A DNA stretch of 64,000 nucleotides. Origin: Syngnathus acus. Its lineage: Eukaryota; Chordata; Actinopteri; Syngnathiformes; Syngnathidae. Numbering within the stretch: the stretch's first letter is position 1; every line of letters starts with the position of its first letter. The notes beneath the pieces are model-generated. The model did not search any database and had not been told where the DNA came from. It saw nothing but the letters and a program-made list of their open reading frames with translations. Below, piece by piece: positions 1 to 16,020 of this stretch. The translations under genes and the position numbers were made by a program. Where the stretch lies: the NCBI RefSeq assembly GCF_901709675.1, contig NC_051100.1, positions 3,100,001 to 3,164,000 of the forward strand, in the 5' to 3' direction.

Positions 1-389
1 ATTTGAACAGTTTGAATTGCTCATAAAATGTAAAAATGAAAGATAATAATAATGCAATTGATTTATGTAACCCCCCAATAGTTAATTAAAAAATATATAT
101 ATTTTTTAATTAACCAGAATGAACATTCAATTTGTAACAGTTTAAATCGGTCAAAAAATATGAAAATAGAGGTACAAATTTCACTGCCCGCCCACATTCA
201 GGTGCATTAAAGAGGCATTGCCTGGTTAGGTTGGCTACGCGTGAGTGTTTGGGCCTGAGCCGTGGCCGACAGCAGCTTCTGCTTGATTGTGCTCGCTATG
301 ATCTCCCACTATTCAATAAATAGCTGAAAAATAACAACTGGTGGCTGTGGCTCTCCGACACGGAAGGGCATTACAGTCATCAAGCACAC

Positions 390-426
<37 letters not shown>

Positions 427-447
427 CACTGGTTGTGTCACGTGCAG
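1..447 (+). other. 5' flank and intron of wnt8b
   Basis: No coding exon is recognisable here. The segment ends in an acceptor AG at 446-447, so at least the 3' part is intron of wnt8b. It contains a run of 31 A residues at 393-423, 23 bases before that acceptor, where a pyrimidine tract would normally be expected. The exon encoding the signal peptide and N-terminus was not found and is presumed to lie before the window. Confidence 0.6.
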
Positions 448-3268
448 GCGTACCTGATCTATTCCAGCAGTGTGGCGGCGGGGGCCCAGAGCGGCATCGA
501 GGAGTGCAAGTCCCAATTTGCGTGGGATCGCTGGAACTGCCCCGAGAGAGCTCTGCAGTTGTCCACGCACAGCAGCCTGCGCAGCGGTAAGTGCTAGTAC
601 ATGAAGCGATCTGGACTAAATGCTGAAACTGCGTTTTCCAAAGCCACCTTTATGGGACTGTTACATTCTCTTCTGCATGTGCCAAAACAAACACACTAAT
701 CCAACCGCTCTCACTAGATCAGCGCTGTCGTGAATGCGACACACAAAGTCAATTAGCATCAGGGACAAGGCCTGCTGCTATGCTTATGGAATGAAATTCA
801 GCAGAGCTTTTATCAAGGACAATAAAAATAAAATTCTGGATTTAAAAATGTTTTTTTTTTTTATTAAATGGCAAGTCGGCAGTTATATCGAACGTCAATT
901 ATTTGCACACTCGAGCAACAGCTGCTGTCGGCCACGGCTCACACCCAGGCGCTCACATGCAGACTCGATGACATCACGTGCCACACCAGGCCCGCCTCTT
1001 CAAGGCCTTTATATGGTGAATGAGGTCAAACAATATTGACAGGGTGGATTTTCACCGATTGTAGGTGGATCTGGAATGTATGTAAAAAGAAAATAAAACA
1101 GCATCATTAAATTGAGTCTCTCTGCCAGCCAATCGGGAGACGGCGTTTGTGCACGCCATCAGCTCAGCCGGCGTCATGTACACGCTGACCAGGAACTGCA
1201 GTCTCGGGGATTTTGACAACTGCGGCTGCGACGACAGCCGGAACGGACAACGAGGTAAGAGACTTCCGATTGTATTGTAAAATAAATCTTGAGAAATGAT
1301 TGCAGCACATCATGAAACCTCATCTCATAACGTTTGTGTTTCACTTCCAGGCGGTCACGGCTGGTTGTGGGGAGGCTGCAGCGACAATGTCGGTTTCGGC
1401 GAGGCCATCGCTAAACAGTTTGTCGACGCTTTGGAGACCGGCCAGGATGCCCGAGCGGCGATGAATTTACACAACAACGAAGCTGGCAGAAAGGTACTGC
1501 TTTAAAACCCAATGATGTTTTTTTTTTTTATATAAGCGATATAGATGGCGTTTTTTTTCGGGACTCCTTCTCGGCCTTCCAGCTGATTTCCTCCCCCCTC
1601 CCCCCCAATCCGTCTCTGCGAGTGTGCCACCCAAGCATCCCCTTTCACACGACAATAAGTGAGGTGCCACTCGTCCCCGATCATAACAGTGTGTTCGCTG
1701 TACCAGAAGGGCCTATTTACTAGCTCTGAATGACAATCCCTCTCCTGGAGAATTGCAGGATCGCCGGCGTGCAAGCCTAATTGGAGATCCAGGGGAGCCA
1801 GACATTGCACGGTCTTCCGTATTATCCCCCCCGTTTTTTAAATAAGTGTTTAGTTTTATTCTTGCAATAAGGATCCCACATTTATGTTGGTCTTTGTCCG
1901 GCTCCGGAGGTAGTCTGAGGGGACCACAGGCGTGCAGCTGAAGTGCTCTTTGTTGACGGTGCCTTTGCAACCCCCCCGTCGGGCCCCGGGATCGCCACGG
2001 CACCTGGAGCATCATTGTAACAGAAAAAAATGGGCACAGAAAGAGGGAAGGAGGAGGGGGGGGGTCTTTTTTGATACCCCCAGTCAATGGGACTCTCCAT
2101 TTTGTCTTGTCACTCTCGGAAAACATGATGATAATGAACGGGCTAAACAAATAGTGTCTTCAAGGGAGGGGCGCAACGGGTACTCGATGTGAAACTTTTG
2201 GATTGACAAAAAGAAAGAGACTAGACGACGTCCTCTTTTCAAGCGACAGGTGTTTTGTGTTGGTTAAAGTCAGAAAGCGCAGACAACAACAAAAACACAG
2301 CCGAGGACCTCGAAGCGATCACCTCTTCAGGCTTTTGGTTTACTCCACTATGTTGAGAACACAATCCGTTCTTTTCAAAAGTTGTTGGCCCAAGTACTCG
2401 CTAACAGTTAGCCAGTTAACAGCTATCTGTTATCCCGAGGACTTGCTAACAGTTAGCCAGTTACCAACTGGCTGTTATCCTGAGCCCATAACAGCAAGCT
2501 CTGCTCTCTCATTGGCTGACTCCCATGTCATTCAACAGGCCACGCCCAACTTTTGAAAGCCACACACATTAAAAGTCACAGAGTGACCCTTATTCACTTT
2601 TTATTTTTTTATGAGCATTTAGGATTTCCCTAAGGCACGGTGGACTATCTCTCAAAGTTGGGAATCACTATTTAAGGCCGGTTTTATCCCGACTGCAGGC
2701 AGTGAAGGGGACCATGCAGAAGACGTGCAAGTGCCACGGGGTATCAGGGAGCTGCACCATGCAGACCTGCTGGCTGCAGCTGCCCGACTTCAGGGAGGTG
2801 GGAAACTACCTGAAAGAGAAGTACCACAGAGCTCTGAAGGTGGACCTTCTCCGCGGGGCCGGGAACAGCGCGGCCAGCCGGGGGGCCGTAGCCGAGACCT
2901 TCAGCTCCATCTCCCGCAAGGAGCTGGTCCACCTAGAAGACTCGCCCGACTACTGCTTGGAGAACCGCACGCTGGGCCTGACGGGCACAGAGGGCCGCGA
3001 GTGCCTGAAGAAGGGCAAGAACTTGACCAAGTGGGAAAAGCGCAGCTGTAAGAGGCTGTGCGGCGAGTGCGGCCTGGCCGTGGAGGAGCGCAAGGCCGAG
3101 ACGGTGTCCAGCTGCAACTGTAAGTTCCACTGGTGCTGCGCCGTCAAGTGCGAACAATGCAGGAAGACGGTGACCAAATTCTTCTGCGTGAAGAAAGGAG
3201 GCGCCAGGGGGAGGACCGAAAGTGCGGGCGGGCGACGCAAGACCCTCAAGCTCGGCAAGAAGCACTGA
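448..3268 (+). CDS. wnt8b: Wnt8b, secreted Wnt ligand (partial, first coding exon missing)
   Basis: Four coding exons are joined by GT-AG introns in consistent phase: 448-586, 1129-1254, 1351-1493 and 2699-3268, with the TGA stop at 3266-3268. They encode the last 325 residues or so; only the signal-peptide region is missing. Wnt hallmarks seen include [20 protein letters not shown] near the start, [18 protein letters not shown], the [10 protein letters not shown] motif whose second serine is the palmitoleoylation site in Wnts, and the Cys-rich C-terminus with [13 protein letters not shown]. In the family, the protein is a secreted lipid-modified glycoprotein that signals through Frizzled receptors; Wnt8b patterns the vertebrate forebrain and midbrain. 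Wnt8b is preferred over Wnt8a because of close agreement with remembered human WNT8B (for example [20 protein letters not shown] and [11 protein letters not shown]) and because HIF1AN and PAX2 are its human neighbours. The C-terminal tail after VTKFFCVKK is basic and differs from human. No frameshift is seen. Confidence 0.95.
1494..2698 (+). other. Last intron of wnt8b with a 45-bp tandem duplication
   Basis: The intron lies between the donor GTACTG at 1494 and the acceptor AG at 2697-2698. It contains a direct duplication of about 45 bp, units 2400-2444 and 2445-2489, each beginning GCTAACAGTTAGCCAGTTA. Several overlapping open frames at 1.5-2.5 kb have no similarity to known proteins and are treated as chance. 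Confidence 0.75.
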
Positions 3269-3655
3269 GCCCCTGAAATACTTTGGGTCATAAATGGATG
3301 GACAAGTTGTACATTTCCAGGAAAAAAGAAAAGACAATCTCAAGGCAACTGCTTGAAACATATAAGACTAAAAGGTTCAGAGAGATTTTTTGCTGTCACC
3401 GAATTTTTTTTTGCATATTACAATTAGGTTTTTGAAAAAGTACATAGTGACAGAGCCTTTTTACGGACCACCTGAAGTTATTCCATGATGTTCATCGCCC
3501 CCCCCCCCCTTGTTGTATTTAAATGTATATAAGATGAAGCACTTTGTACTGTACATTGTTAATTTATTGCACCACCTTACCTTAGTTGTATTTTTAGTTG
3601 TGTTTATTTTCTATTCAGCTATAATGAAAGAATAATAAATCCTTCCTGATATCAT
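3269..3655 (+). other. 3' UTR of wnt8b with poly(A) signal
   Basis: AT-rich sequence follows the stop codon. An AATAAA hexamer at 3634-3639 is the best polyadenylation signal and is followed by T/GT-rich sequence. A C-run at about 3499-3509 lies inside. The exact cleavage site cannot be seen. Confidence 0.6.
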
Positions 3656-6449
3656 TTCGCCTCACCTCATGACTTGTTCTGAGGTAAACATAGCGCCACT
3701 CGGAGTTAGAGTCCTCAAGGTGGAGTCGGGAAGGGAGGGGGTGTCGTGAAAGAAAGGAAAATCCTTCACCTTCTCTCCGTCGTGCTTTTCTCAATTTGCC
3801 CCCACCACCACGACAAATTCCTCCTGTACCCTCCCTCTTGGTAATCCTCAAAAGAACGCCCGAGTTTCTTTACTGTTTAATACTAGTTTAATTAACTTTG
3901 TCCAGACGGAGGAGGCCATGAGGCAAGTCGCCCTTATAAAAATCATCCCGCCTCTAATTTTGTATGCTAATCTCCTTTTTCACGCCGCGCCTCCTTAGCG
4001 CTGTGTTCAGGCGGGGAGGCGGGGGAATGTTGGGAAAACTTGTGCAAGGCTTCCTGCGGCTGTTTTATCCCGACGGGCCCACCTATTTGGCTCCTTTCAC
4101 TTCTCTAGGGCCTGCCTTTGCTCGATTTAACAATGCACGCGGAGCTAATCAGCTCTCTCGGAAATGCGCCGCTGTCGAGGAAGGTAATCCCCCCCTTCTT
4201 CGGCCGCTCTCAATGGCCCGTCGCCTCCTAAAGGACTTTGGGAAAAGGCTTTACACAGATTCACACTGTTCCCTCAAAAGAAGTTAGTTCCAGTATTGTA
4301 CCCCAACAAGTGGCTTTTATAAACACATGCCTGCCAAGCTAGTCGAAGAAGTGCCCAGGCCCAACCTGGCAGGGGCCAGCGAGTGGCAACCGAGGGCCAA
4401 ACCCTTCAGACAAGAAAGACAAGATTAGAGGTCCCATAGAGAAAGAAAGGGGGAGCGGTTTCTGCACCTTCCTCCTTTGGCTCAATAAAGTGTCAAGGAA
4501 ACACCTTGTTGACATCTTATTTAGCAAATCATGATAATCAAAAGACCCCCTCCCTCCGACGATGATCCCCCGCATGGCCCGACGGGATCACTCAGCCTCG
4601 TCATGAAAAGCAGAGCATTCCAGACATGTTGCCCGGTAGACACTCAACTGCCCCCCCCCGTCAAAGCTAAATGCTAAAGCTACGTAAACATGCGTTGTAT
4701 AAAAACATAACTTGCATTTTGTTGCACTAAATGAATTATTAAGATCAGTTAAGGCCGAATCCCATTTGTTATGAATATTCTGGTGTGAAAAAAAGTCAAC
4801 CAGCACTTTATATTGATCGCGACTCAGACACACAAACATTTGCCCCCACCCGGCAGGCGACGCGACCTCCGACCGAGAGGTCTGAAGTTCCATGTTTGCG
4901 GGCCGGCCCTGCCATGTCCAATTTTCCAAAGCACATGAGCACAAGGTGGCGGGGGAGAGATGGTCGACAGCGAGCAGGAAGTGTAGGATTTCAAGCAGCG
5001 TCTCGCTCACAAAACATGGTGCATTTAGCAAGTTGTCCAAAATTGCTAAGATTCTCCTCCTTATTGAGGCCAAAGTTTAAAATAGTAGTTTTCCCTTTAT
5101 AAAAAAAAATCCAAACATGATTGATTCTTCTTCGGTAGCAAGCAAAAGGAAATATTTTTAATGCTTGGAAGAATCCCTGACTAATAGGATTTAAGGCTTA
5201 GGGTTCTGGACCTACAACACCTAGAGGGGCGAGGGTCAATATGAATGTGAGAGAAAGCCAACATAAGAAGAAGAGAGGAGGGAGGATGCAGGGCGCGCTA
5301 TCACGTGTTCCCATTACCCCAAAAATCTGAGGAATCCGTGTCACAAATACCTGTCTGACCGCGTTTGACTTCCATGGGGAAGTTGAGTTGAAAAAAAAAG
5401 AGCAACAGATAAAGAACAGACAATAGCGGTGTGTTCGTTATCAGGATTGAGACACAAACTTCTACGGGGGAGGGGGGGGGGGCGCTCACGGGGTGGTCAA
5501 TCTCCCTGCTCATCCACACAAGAATGGGGAAAGAAAGGAAAGGAGAGGAGCATCAGAGGGATCATGCTCAGCTCATCCCACTGATGTGCACTGGAAACAC
5601 AAGAGCATGGGAACCCACCGCGGGGGCCGCAGCGGCGGTAGTTGAGGCTCCCCGCGGGGCGGAGATGACTACAGATCCAGTCAAGGCGCATCACTTTCAA
5701 AAGGCACTTGGTTATGTTTGATAATATTTCATGTATTGGCTTATTATTGACAGCACAGCAGTCGTAGGAGGTAACGAGGTAGAAATAATCAAAAATTAAA
5801 TCGGCAACTAATGGACTGTCAATTAGCCATTTTGACCAATTGTTGAGAAGCGGCATGCAAGTGAGTTTTTTTTTTCCCAATGTGCCATTTGGTAAACGTA
5901 TCCCATTTCGTTTAAGAAAAAATAGAGGCAAGGGCATCCTCTAGCGTTCAAAAACGGCTTAGTTTTTCTAAATTCAAAAGTTAAAAAAAAAAAAACAGGT
6001 TAAATTCTACATTTGGGGCGGGGGTCTTCAGAATGGTCATGCACGGGGGACAAAACATTGTTAAACACACTTTTATTTTTATTAAATCTTCCAATTTTTA
6101 AAGAATAAATTGTATTATATTTACTTTAAAAAATACTCTGACACTCTGATACTCTGACTTGGTTTTGTCTACTTGACGTTTTCATTGGGTGGATGGACGT
6201 TTTTAAAAGTAAAAAACAAAAACAAAGGCGAGTGTCATTACCTCGCCCCAGCGCCAGATGTCGCTGTTTCATTTATCAGGGACCTCTGCTACATCGTTTG
6301 CATTTAATCTCGTTTGTTTTCCGGATGTCAACACAAGTGTGTAAACACCCATTCAACGTAGTATAGAACGCTCAACGGAGACTAGTGTCCCCTCTCGCTG
6401 ACGTTTCAGTATCATTTGAGGAATTATCGACCCCCCCCCAAAACGCAAA

Positions 6450-6450
<1 letters not shown>
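3656..6450. other. Intergenic region between wnt8b and hif1an
   Basis: No coding exon is supported. The stretch 3870-4600 has non-repetitive sequence with homeodomain-type cores (for example TTTAATTAAC near 3887) and could be a downstream regulatory element of wnt8b. The 161-codon minus-strand frame at 4588-5073 matches nothing recognised. The rest is AT-rich with A and G runs (G-run near 5470). Confidence 0.4.
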
Positions 6451-9904
<3,454 letters not shown>

Positions 9905-11440
9905 AATTGCGCCATCTTGACTCTCGGACTATGTCGCTGCACGGCAATACGCGGCTATCTTGAAACCATCGCGCTTCTCACGGTGCCATCGTCTTTACCC
10001 GTCTCACGGGAGTTGACTGTACTTGAACAAGACGTTTTTCTTTTTGCGTGTTTTGGTTAGTTATTTATGCCCAGCAGTGTTCTCAGAATATCTAATTTAA
10101 AAGAATAAATAAGCGACTAGGGTGTGCAGTGAATGATCGCTTTTGGAGGAATCTGTGACAAACCACTAGCAGAACCGCTTGTACTTATGAAGTTGCCACT
10201 TTTTTTCTCGCCTTTGAAGGGAATAGGGGTGTCAAGTTTAACGTTTCAAAAGCAGTTCAACTTTTCTGTACGTTTAATTATCAGATTGCTGTGGCTGCTT
10301 GACAAAGGCAAATAAGTAACCTAGTTAGGTTCACGGCAAGTGTGTCTCTGGTGTTGTGTTAGCTCACTTAGCTTAGCTAAAATATCAAAATACATCTACC
10401 TTGCCTTTCGGTGACTCTTCCAGTACCGCTGTTGCAATTTGCCGATCACTCTCAATAACGTTGTGAGCTCGGTGGAAATGCTAAATTTAAAAAAAAAAAA
10501 AGTGATTATTGATGATGGAGGATGTTTTTTGTTTTGGTACAAGTTCCTACTAAATTCTGTGAAATGGCTAAAAATGTCCTCACACGTAACTGTTATAATG
10601 CCTACTGTAATATTTGCCCATTTTTATAGGAAACAGTATTAAAGCGTGTTTCCCCCAAGGTGAATTTAGAGTAAATGAATTAACGTGAGCTGAATTATTT
10701 TAACGCTAAAGAAAATATTGCAGCCTTGTGGGAGAGACGGCTGGCGCGGTAATGAATCCAAGTACGGCCATTTATATGTATCGCATATATTCAAAATTAG
10801 GCGACTGTGTTAAGTACGTCATCATTTTGGATTTATACTTCAAAGACTATTGGATTAGGACTAGCAAAGGCATCATTAAAAAAAAAAATTTTAAATGCAG
10901 ATTATATGTTTAGTGATGACACCAACATTCAGGTTATGTCCTCCTGGGAAAGCCATTTACTGTTTGGCTCATTTTTAAGCCTTTTAATGCACCCATGATC
11001 AGGTTTAAAGCTGCTTGTTAAGTTTCATGGCGGTTTGTGTGTGACGTAAACTGCAGAACCTGTTTCTCTGCCGTAAAACAAAACAACCTCAACGCCGCTT
11101 CACCAAAGCTCATCGTACAAATGGACTCATTGTTTACACTTCCTGTTTGCGCTCTGCTCCCAAGTTGCTATGACACAGGAAAGCACTTATCTCCAAATTT
11201 TGTTTTGTTACCAAGAGCAATCCGATACACTGGAAAAAAAAGAAATTGGGATAAGAATTTGCAGTGATTCACTTGTTTTTGCCTCTCATTTCTGTAGTTT
11301 GAAAATGGATGGAAACAATTTCACAAAATTTGGAGTTGCGTGTTTTTTACACGACTTATGTTGGTGTTATTTACTGAATGGAACTCATCTTTTTTGTGCT
11401 ATTTCTGTAATTAAAGAATAAAATGAACACAGAGAAACAA
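9905..11440 (+). other. Likely 3' UTR of hif1an
   Basis: AT-rich DNA without coding exons follows the stop. Candidate polyadenylation hexamers are AATAAA at 10104-10109 and, further on, ATTAAA at 11410-11415 with AATAAA at 11417-11422. The last pair suits a long 3' UTR of about 1.5 kb, but either end is possible. Confidence 0.4.
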
Positions 11441-11759
11441 AATTAGTCTACAAAATTAGTCTTTACTATAAATTGTGCGTTTTCGTCAAAGCAAGGGAGT
11501 TACAAGTTCAGTCAAGAGCACACGGCACAGTAAAACCGATCATCAGATCTGTCACAAACACCACTGCTGCTATTTAATTAGGAATTAAAGAGACTCCAGT
11601 AAAATCACAATTGAGTTCTGGGCATCTTCAATCGTTACTTTTGTTCAAGCTTATCGTCTAAAGAAAACATGTCAAAATTTGTGGCTTTATCGATTTTTTA
11701 TTTTATTTCCCCCTTTTGGATAAAACCACAATTTTGACATATTTTTCATCAGGCACCAA

Positions 11760-12422
11760 CATTTATCTAGTTTATATTTTATTTGGAAAAATACAGAGAC
11801 ATGGTGCAATAATAGAAAAGTCATCTAATAATAAATATACCCGCAAATCTAAAACATGGAGTGCTCCGAAACACTAGTTCACAATACTGTAACATAATAT
11901 AACAATGCGTTATTTAACTGAAGGGAAACCACAGTGCAAATGATCAGAAGTCAGTCTGTTGTTTTTGCGCTACGGCAAAAACAAAAAAATGTCAGTGACA
12001 AGTACTTATTTGAAATAGGAAAATATATAAAGCACCACTAGAACTTGACAAATTGTTATAGTAATCTGCCACGAACGACCTATACATCTAACTAGATGTC
12101 ACAAGATGGCACCAAAGCACTACTTTTCCATGATACAAGGCTTTGGTGGCGAATTTGCGAGTCGCGAATAGCTAATATGCGCGCAAACACCGTTGCTTCA
12201 TTTCAACACTCACAAACGTTAAAAAACAGTCAGGTACTAAATATGCAACAATCATAATAATAATAATAAAAAAAAAAAAAGAATATTCCAGAAAAAATGT
12301 AACAAAAAAACACTGTGGACCATGACAACATCGTGTTTGATTAAGAAAAAATCCGATTCAAACCAGAGCGATTGTATAAATAAAACAAAATAGGTCAAGA
12401 TGATATCAGCCCCTCCGCGCTG
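11760..12422 (-). other. Likely 3' UTR of cuedc2
   Basis: On the minus strand the first AATAAA after the cuedc2 stop is at 11778-11783. A 3' UTR of about 650 bases is therefore likely. It would leave only about 300 bp between the cuedc2 and hif1an 3' ends. Confidence 0.45.
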
Positions 12423-13974
12423 TCAATGAAATCGATATTTGCGAGCCGGCTTGAGGTTGACGTAGGTCTTCTTCATGTCGTCCGTCTCGTTCTTCTTCAC
12501 CACCTGATAGCGTTCTCCTTTGGTGCTCACCACCTGGTTGCCGTGGTAGCGGACCAGCTTTTTGGGAGCCTGCCGCAGTTGAAAACAAAGCACGCGTGAA
12601 AACGGGCAACGCGTTTGCAAACAGCGGACAGACTTTACCTCTTTAGGGGCGACCGGTCGATGCGTTTTCTTGTCCTCCTCATTGTCGACCAGCATGTACC
12701 TGCGGGGGGGAAAATAATTTTACTTTTTTTTTTTGCTTTGTGCTGCCTGGCCAGGTCTTCCTAGCAACAAGTGACCATTAAATATGCGATTAAACTACTT
12801 AATTAGAATCATCAACTCAACTGCTTCACTTACTTCTCAAGAATGCTTTCTTTCAGTTTCTGATCCGCCACTGATGAGATATTCTTTCCTTGATTTACCT
12901 GAGGCCACGGAAAGTAGGTTATTTTTTTTCCTCCAAGTGTCAACATTAGCACGACGTAGGTGATAAATGATCCAAAATGGCGACACTCACATTGAGCGGG
13001 GTGGGGCTGAGTTGGACATCGCCCTCAATGATGAGGCGCACGGCTTCCTCCATGTCTCCTTTGGCAATGGACAGAGCGCTGCGGGCTTCCGACAGACTGC
13101 ACTTGGGGAACATCTCGAGAAGGTGCTGCTCCTGGCTTTCCAATTCGGACACGGGGAGCTGGAAATGTGCACAGGTCAGGCCCGACTATTTTAAACATTT
13201 TCCATGAAAACAATCCCCATTGAAATGAATAGAGGACAAAATTACCTCGGCTGTGGCGCCCTCTGTCTGTGTTTGTAGGCATTGCATTTCCCTGCCAGAT
13301 GGGGCCTCATTCGGTAAGAGAGGGGCGATTTTCAAAGAGCCGTCTACCGTCTTTGGCACGCCGTTTTCTCCGTCCACTAGAAAGGAACACATGCTGAGTA
13401 TCAATAGGCTACCCACGATGAAGAAAAAAAAAAGCTAAGAAGTACCTGAGGTGCGAGCTGTAGCTAGCGTGGACGCCAGGCTAAACATCATTTCACACAC
13501 TTTTACACTGCAACATAAAAATACAGCAGGGACTTTACTCCATTGAAAGTGCAAAGTGATGTTTGAAAGCCATTTAGTTTCTTTTATATTGTAATGTACA
13601 AAAAAGCTATTTCACATAAGCTCACATAAATTATACAGGATCGACTGGAGTTTGACACCTGTGTATGTTCTGACCTATCAATTTCCGCAAATCCCGGTAT
13701 GTACGCCTCCAGCATCTCGGCAAAGACCTCCACGTCAAAATTCTCCTCAACACTTTGCTGGGAGCCAAGATCTTCCAAAACTCCAGTGATGTAGGACAGG
13801 AGGACATCATCAAGTGCACTGCATTCAAGTGCATATAGAAGGTTTGCGTTACTAACAAAACCACACGGTTCAAATAAAGTGATCAAATGAAAAAGTTTAC
13901 CTGAGATCTGCATCGGGGATATAAGACTGTAGGAAGTCGTGCAACGCACCGTGGATGATTTTGTGGAGGTCCAT
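12423..13974 (-). CDS. cuedc2: CUE domain-containing protein 2
   Basis: Eight coding exons on the minus strand, in transcript order: 13901-13974, 13675-13818, 13446-13507, 13246-13376, 12991-13158, 12834-12898, 12639-12699 and 12423-12569. All junctions are phase-consistent and give 283 residues (human about 287). The ATG at 13972-13974 has a perfect Kozak context (accaccATGG), and an acceptor at 13988-13989 just upstream implies an untranslated first exon. The N-terminus [20 protein letters not shown] and the C-terminus VVSTKGERY...[13 protein letters not shown] identify the family. A CUE domain lies at about residues 140-185 ([17 protein letters not shown], then [11 protein letters not shown]), including the conserved MFP motif that contacts ubiquitin. 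The human protein binds ubiquitin and is reported to act as an adaptor in steroid receptor degradation, IKK/NF-kappaB control and the mitotic checkpoint. No defects are seen. Confidence 0.96.
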
Positions 13975-13987
13975 GGTGGTTTTCTAA

Positions 13988-14650
13988 CTACAGAAAAGAA
14001 ATGCACACAGGCTTATATGCGTGGGAGTGGTCCCGCTGACCTCATACCAAGTGCACCCACACTGTCGTCAGACCATATAGGGCACGCTTACATGAACAAG
14101 TTGCAAAATAATTTATTACGACACTTTGGGTTTTGATAAGATTCGAATTTTAACAATAAAGTACTTTGCATACAAGGTAACGTCTCAGTCTCAATTGAAC
14201 ATATAAAGCGCATTTATTGATGTGAAATGAGGACGTTAATCAGTGCACGTGTGGAGAGTTTGTCATCCAGCAATAATTCTCAGCTAGTGCACCGAAGAGT
14301 TAGCAAGTGGGCGACGCTGCGATGCTAACCCAAAGCTAAGCTCGTCTGTGTTTTTACAGCACATTAGTACAACGACGGAAGGATTTCCTCAACTTTTGCT
14401 CACTTGGCGACGTCGATCTTCACCTCAACCATCAGCTTGGACGGGAAATAACTGGTAAGTTTATATTTGTTAACAGGCTACCGGGGTTTTGTTAGTTAGC
14501 ACATTGGCTAACAGCTAAGAGGCTAACCAAAGCGAGCAGCCTCTGCTTATGAAACAAAACGACATCGATTTCGAGTTGACTTACTGCGTCCGAAATTGTG
14601 AGGACATCAAGGGCCCTCACGTTGCTTCAAGTATATTCCTGAGAAGAGTG
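13988..14650 (-). promoter_or_regulatory. Upstream region of cuedc2: probable 5' UTR exon(s) and promoter
   Basis: The acceptor at 13988-13989 on the minus strand shows that cuedc2 has at least one non-coding upstream exon. The region 14270-14650 has locally more CpG (with GACGTC at 14410-14415) and is the best place for a promoter. Both strands carry splice-like signals: on plus, an acceptor ending near 14359 and a strong donor GTAAGT at 14455; on minus, a donor GTAAGT at 14584 and a CAG acceptor at 14452-14454. A minus-strand AATAAA lies at 14213-14218. The true transcript structure is unresolved. Confidence 0.4.
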
Positions 14651-16020
14651 TTTGTGTAGAATTTGTGGACTCCTAGTGGCTGTCAGTGTGATTGTGGAAG
14701 CTTATTAGCAATTCACAACATTGGGACGTCATTTCCTCACATTGTAAACAGCTCAGTTCAACCAATGCGGAGCACAAAATGCATGCAAATGTTTTGACGT
14801 GCAAAAAAAAAAAGCAAAAGGACATTTTGTTGATTGAAATATACTTTCCTAGCACAATTCAAACAATACCCAGGTGTTTCTACCACAATGTCAACAAAGA
14901 TTTTACACCCTAAAAGTCTTTCATAGTAATTTTATTCAGTAATCCTGTCGTGAAGAAAGAATCAATAGGTCGTTTCCTGCTGTTAAGCTTTTTTTTTTAC
15001 TCATTACGTCATGTGTTTTAGACTTTCCCGAAATATTCTCATTTTAGGGGTGAAACTGTCCCCCGGTGATGGATGGTCAAGGCCAGCCGAGGGCACATAT
15101 TAATAGTGACGTCACACTTTCCCTCTTTCTGATTGGTTGGTGAGTAATTTTTTTTTATCACTAAAAGCATTTAAAGGCTATTAAAATTAAATTATTGCTA
15201 TTATGTATTTATACGGCGATTTGAAGTGTCGTATGGGGGATCCCATCTGGATCTCGAGTAACGCCGATTACTAGTTGCCTATACATACTTCATGAGTTAG
15301 ATGTTATCTGAGGCAAGATCAGCGACGCTCTCAGTTACCCTATGTTGTCTTTAATGCAGACATGCACCTATTAATATTTCATTCTATTGTCTTTTTGTTC
15401 TCCGCTTGCCATTTCAAGGAGAAATGTGCTTCTCATAACAAAGCAGCATCTAACTTGGCTGAACTTTCAATGACCCTTGAGGTCATTTTTTTTTTGGCAG
15501 TATTTGTTTTGTTTCCAATTGCGTTGTACAGGTTATATTTGCAAAATATACTAGTATTTAGGGGAATGTAAAGTGTTGAGTTGCAATGAGTAGGTGGATA
15601 ATGCATCAGAACTAGAGGGCGCAATAGCAACCTACAGACACAAGATGGCAGCATAGAGTTATGAATAAGAAGTGAACCTCTTCACGTCAACATTAATGAT
15701 GTGGATACAGATTGTACATATATAATTTCGTCAGAGCTGAATGTGGATGGCTACTAAGATTACTATTTAGTTCTTATTGAGTAAAAGTTCCTGCCAGGAA
15801 ATATTTTGAGCACAATCAAATGATGTAACATTATATTATTTTATATTCTGCATACAATTTACAAGCTGAAAGCAAGCTATGTGTTACAAGTGTAACCCTA
15901 ATGGTATAAGTGACAATGATTTATTTGTGTTATTGGCACACAAACGTTGAAGAAAACATTTAGGGTACAGGCACGATGCGTCTCTTACAAGCGCAAGTCA
16001 AACTTTAACACGTGCTAATG
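14650..16020. other. Non-coding, AT-rich; no gene seen
   Basis: Only chance open frames are present. A short T-run at about 14991 and scattered AT-rich sequence; a fragment near 15600-15655 resembles other dispersed repeat remnants in the window. Confidence 0.5.

Noticed and set aside
4588-5073. 161-codon minus-strand open frame between wnt8b and hif1an
   Set aside because: No recognisable domain or family, irregular composition, and no splice or promoter context. The opposite strand is also partly open, so it is likely chance.
14360-14454. Plus-strand exon with acceptor at 14359 and donor at 14455
   Set aside because: Splice signals are fair but no coding frame resembles a protein and no partner exons were found; kept only as part of the unresolved cuedc2 upstream region.
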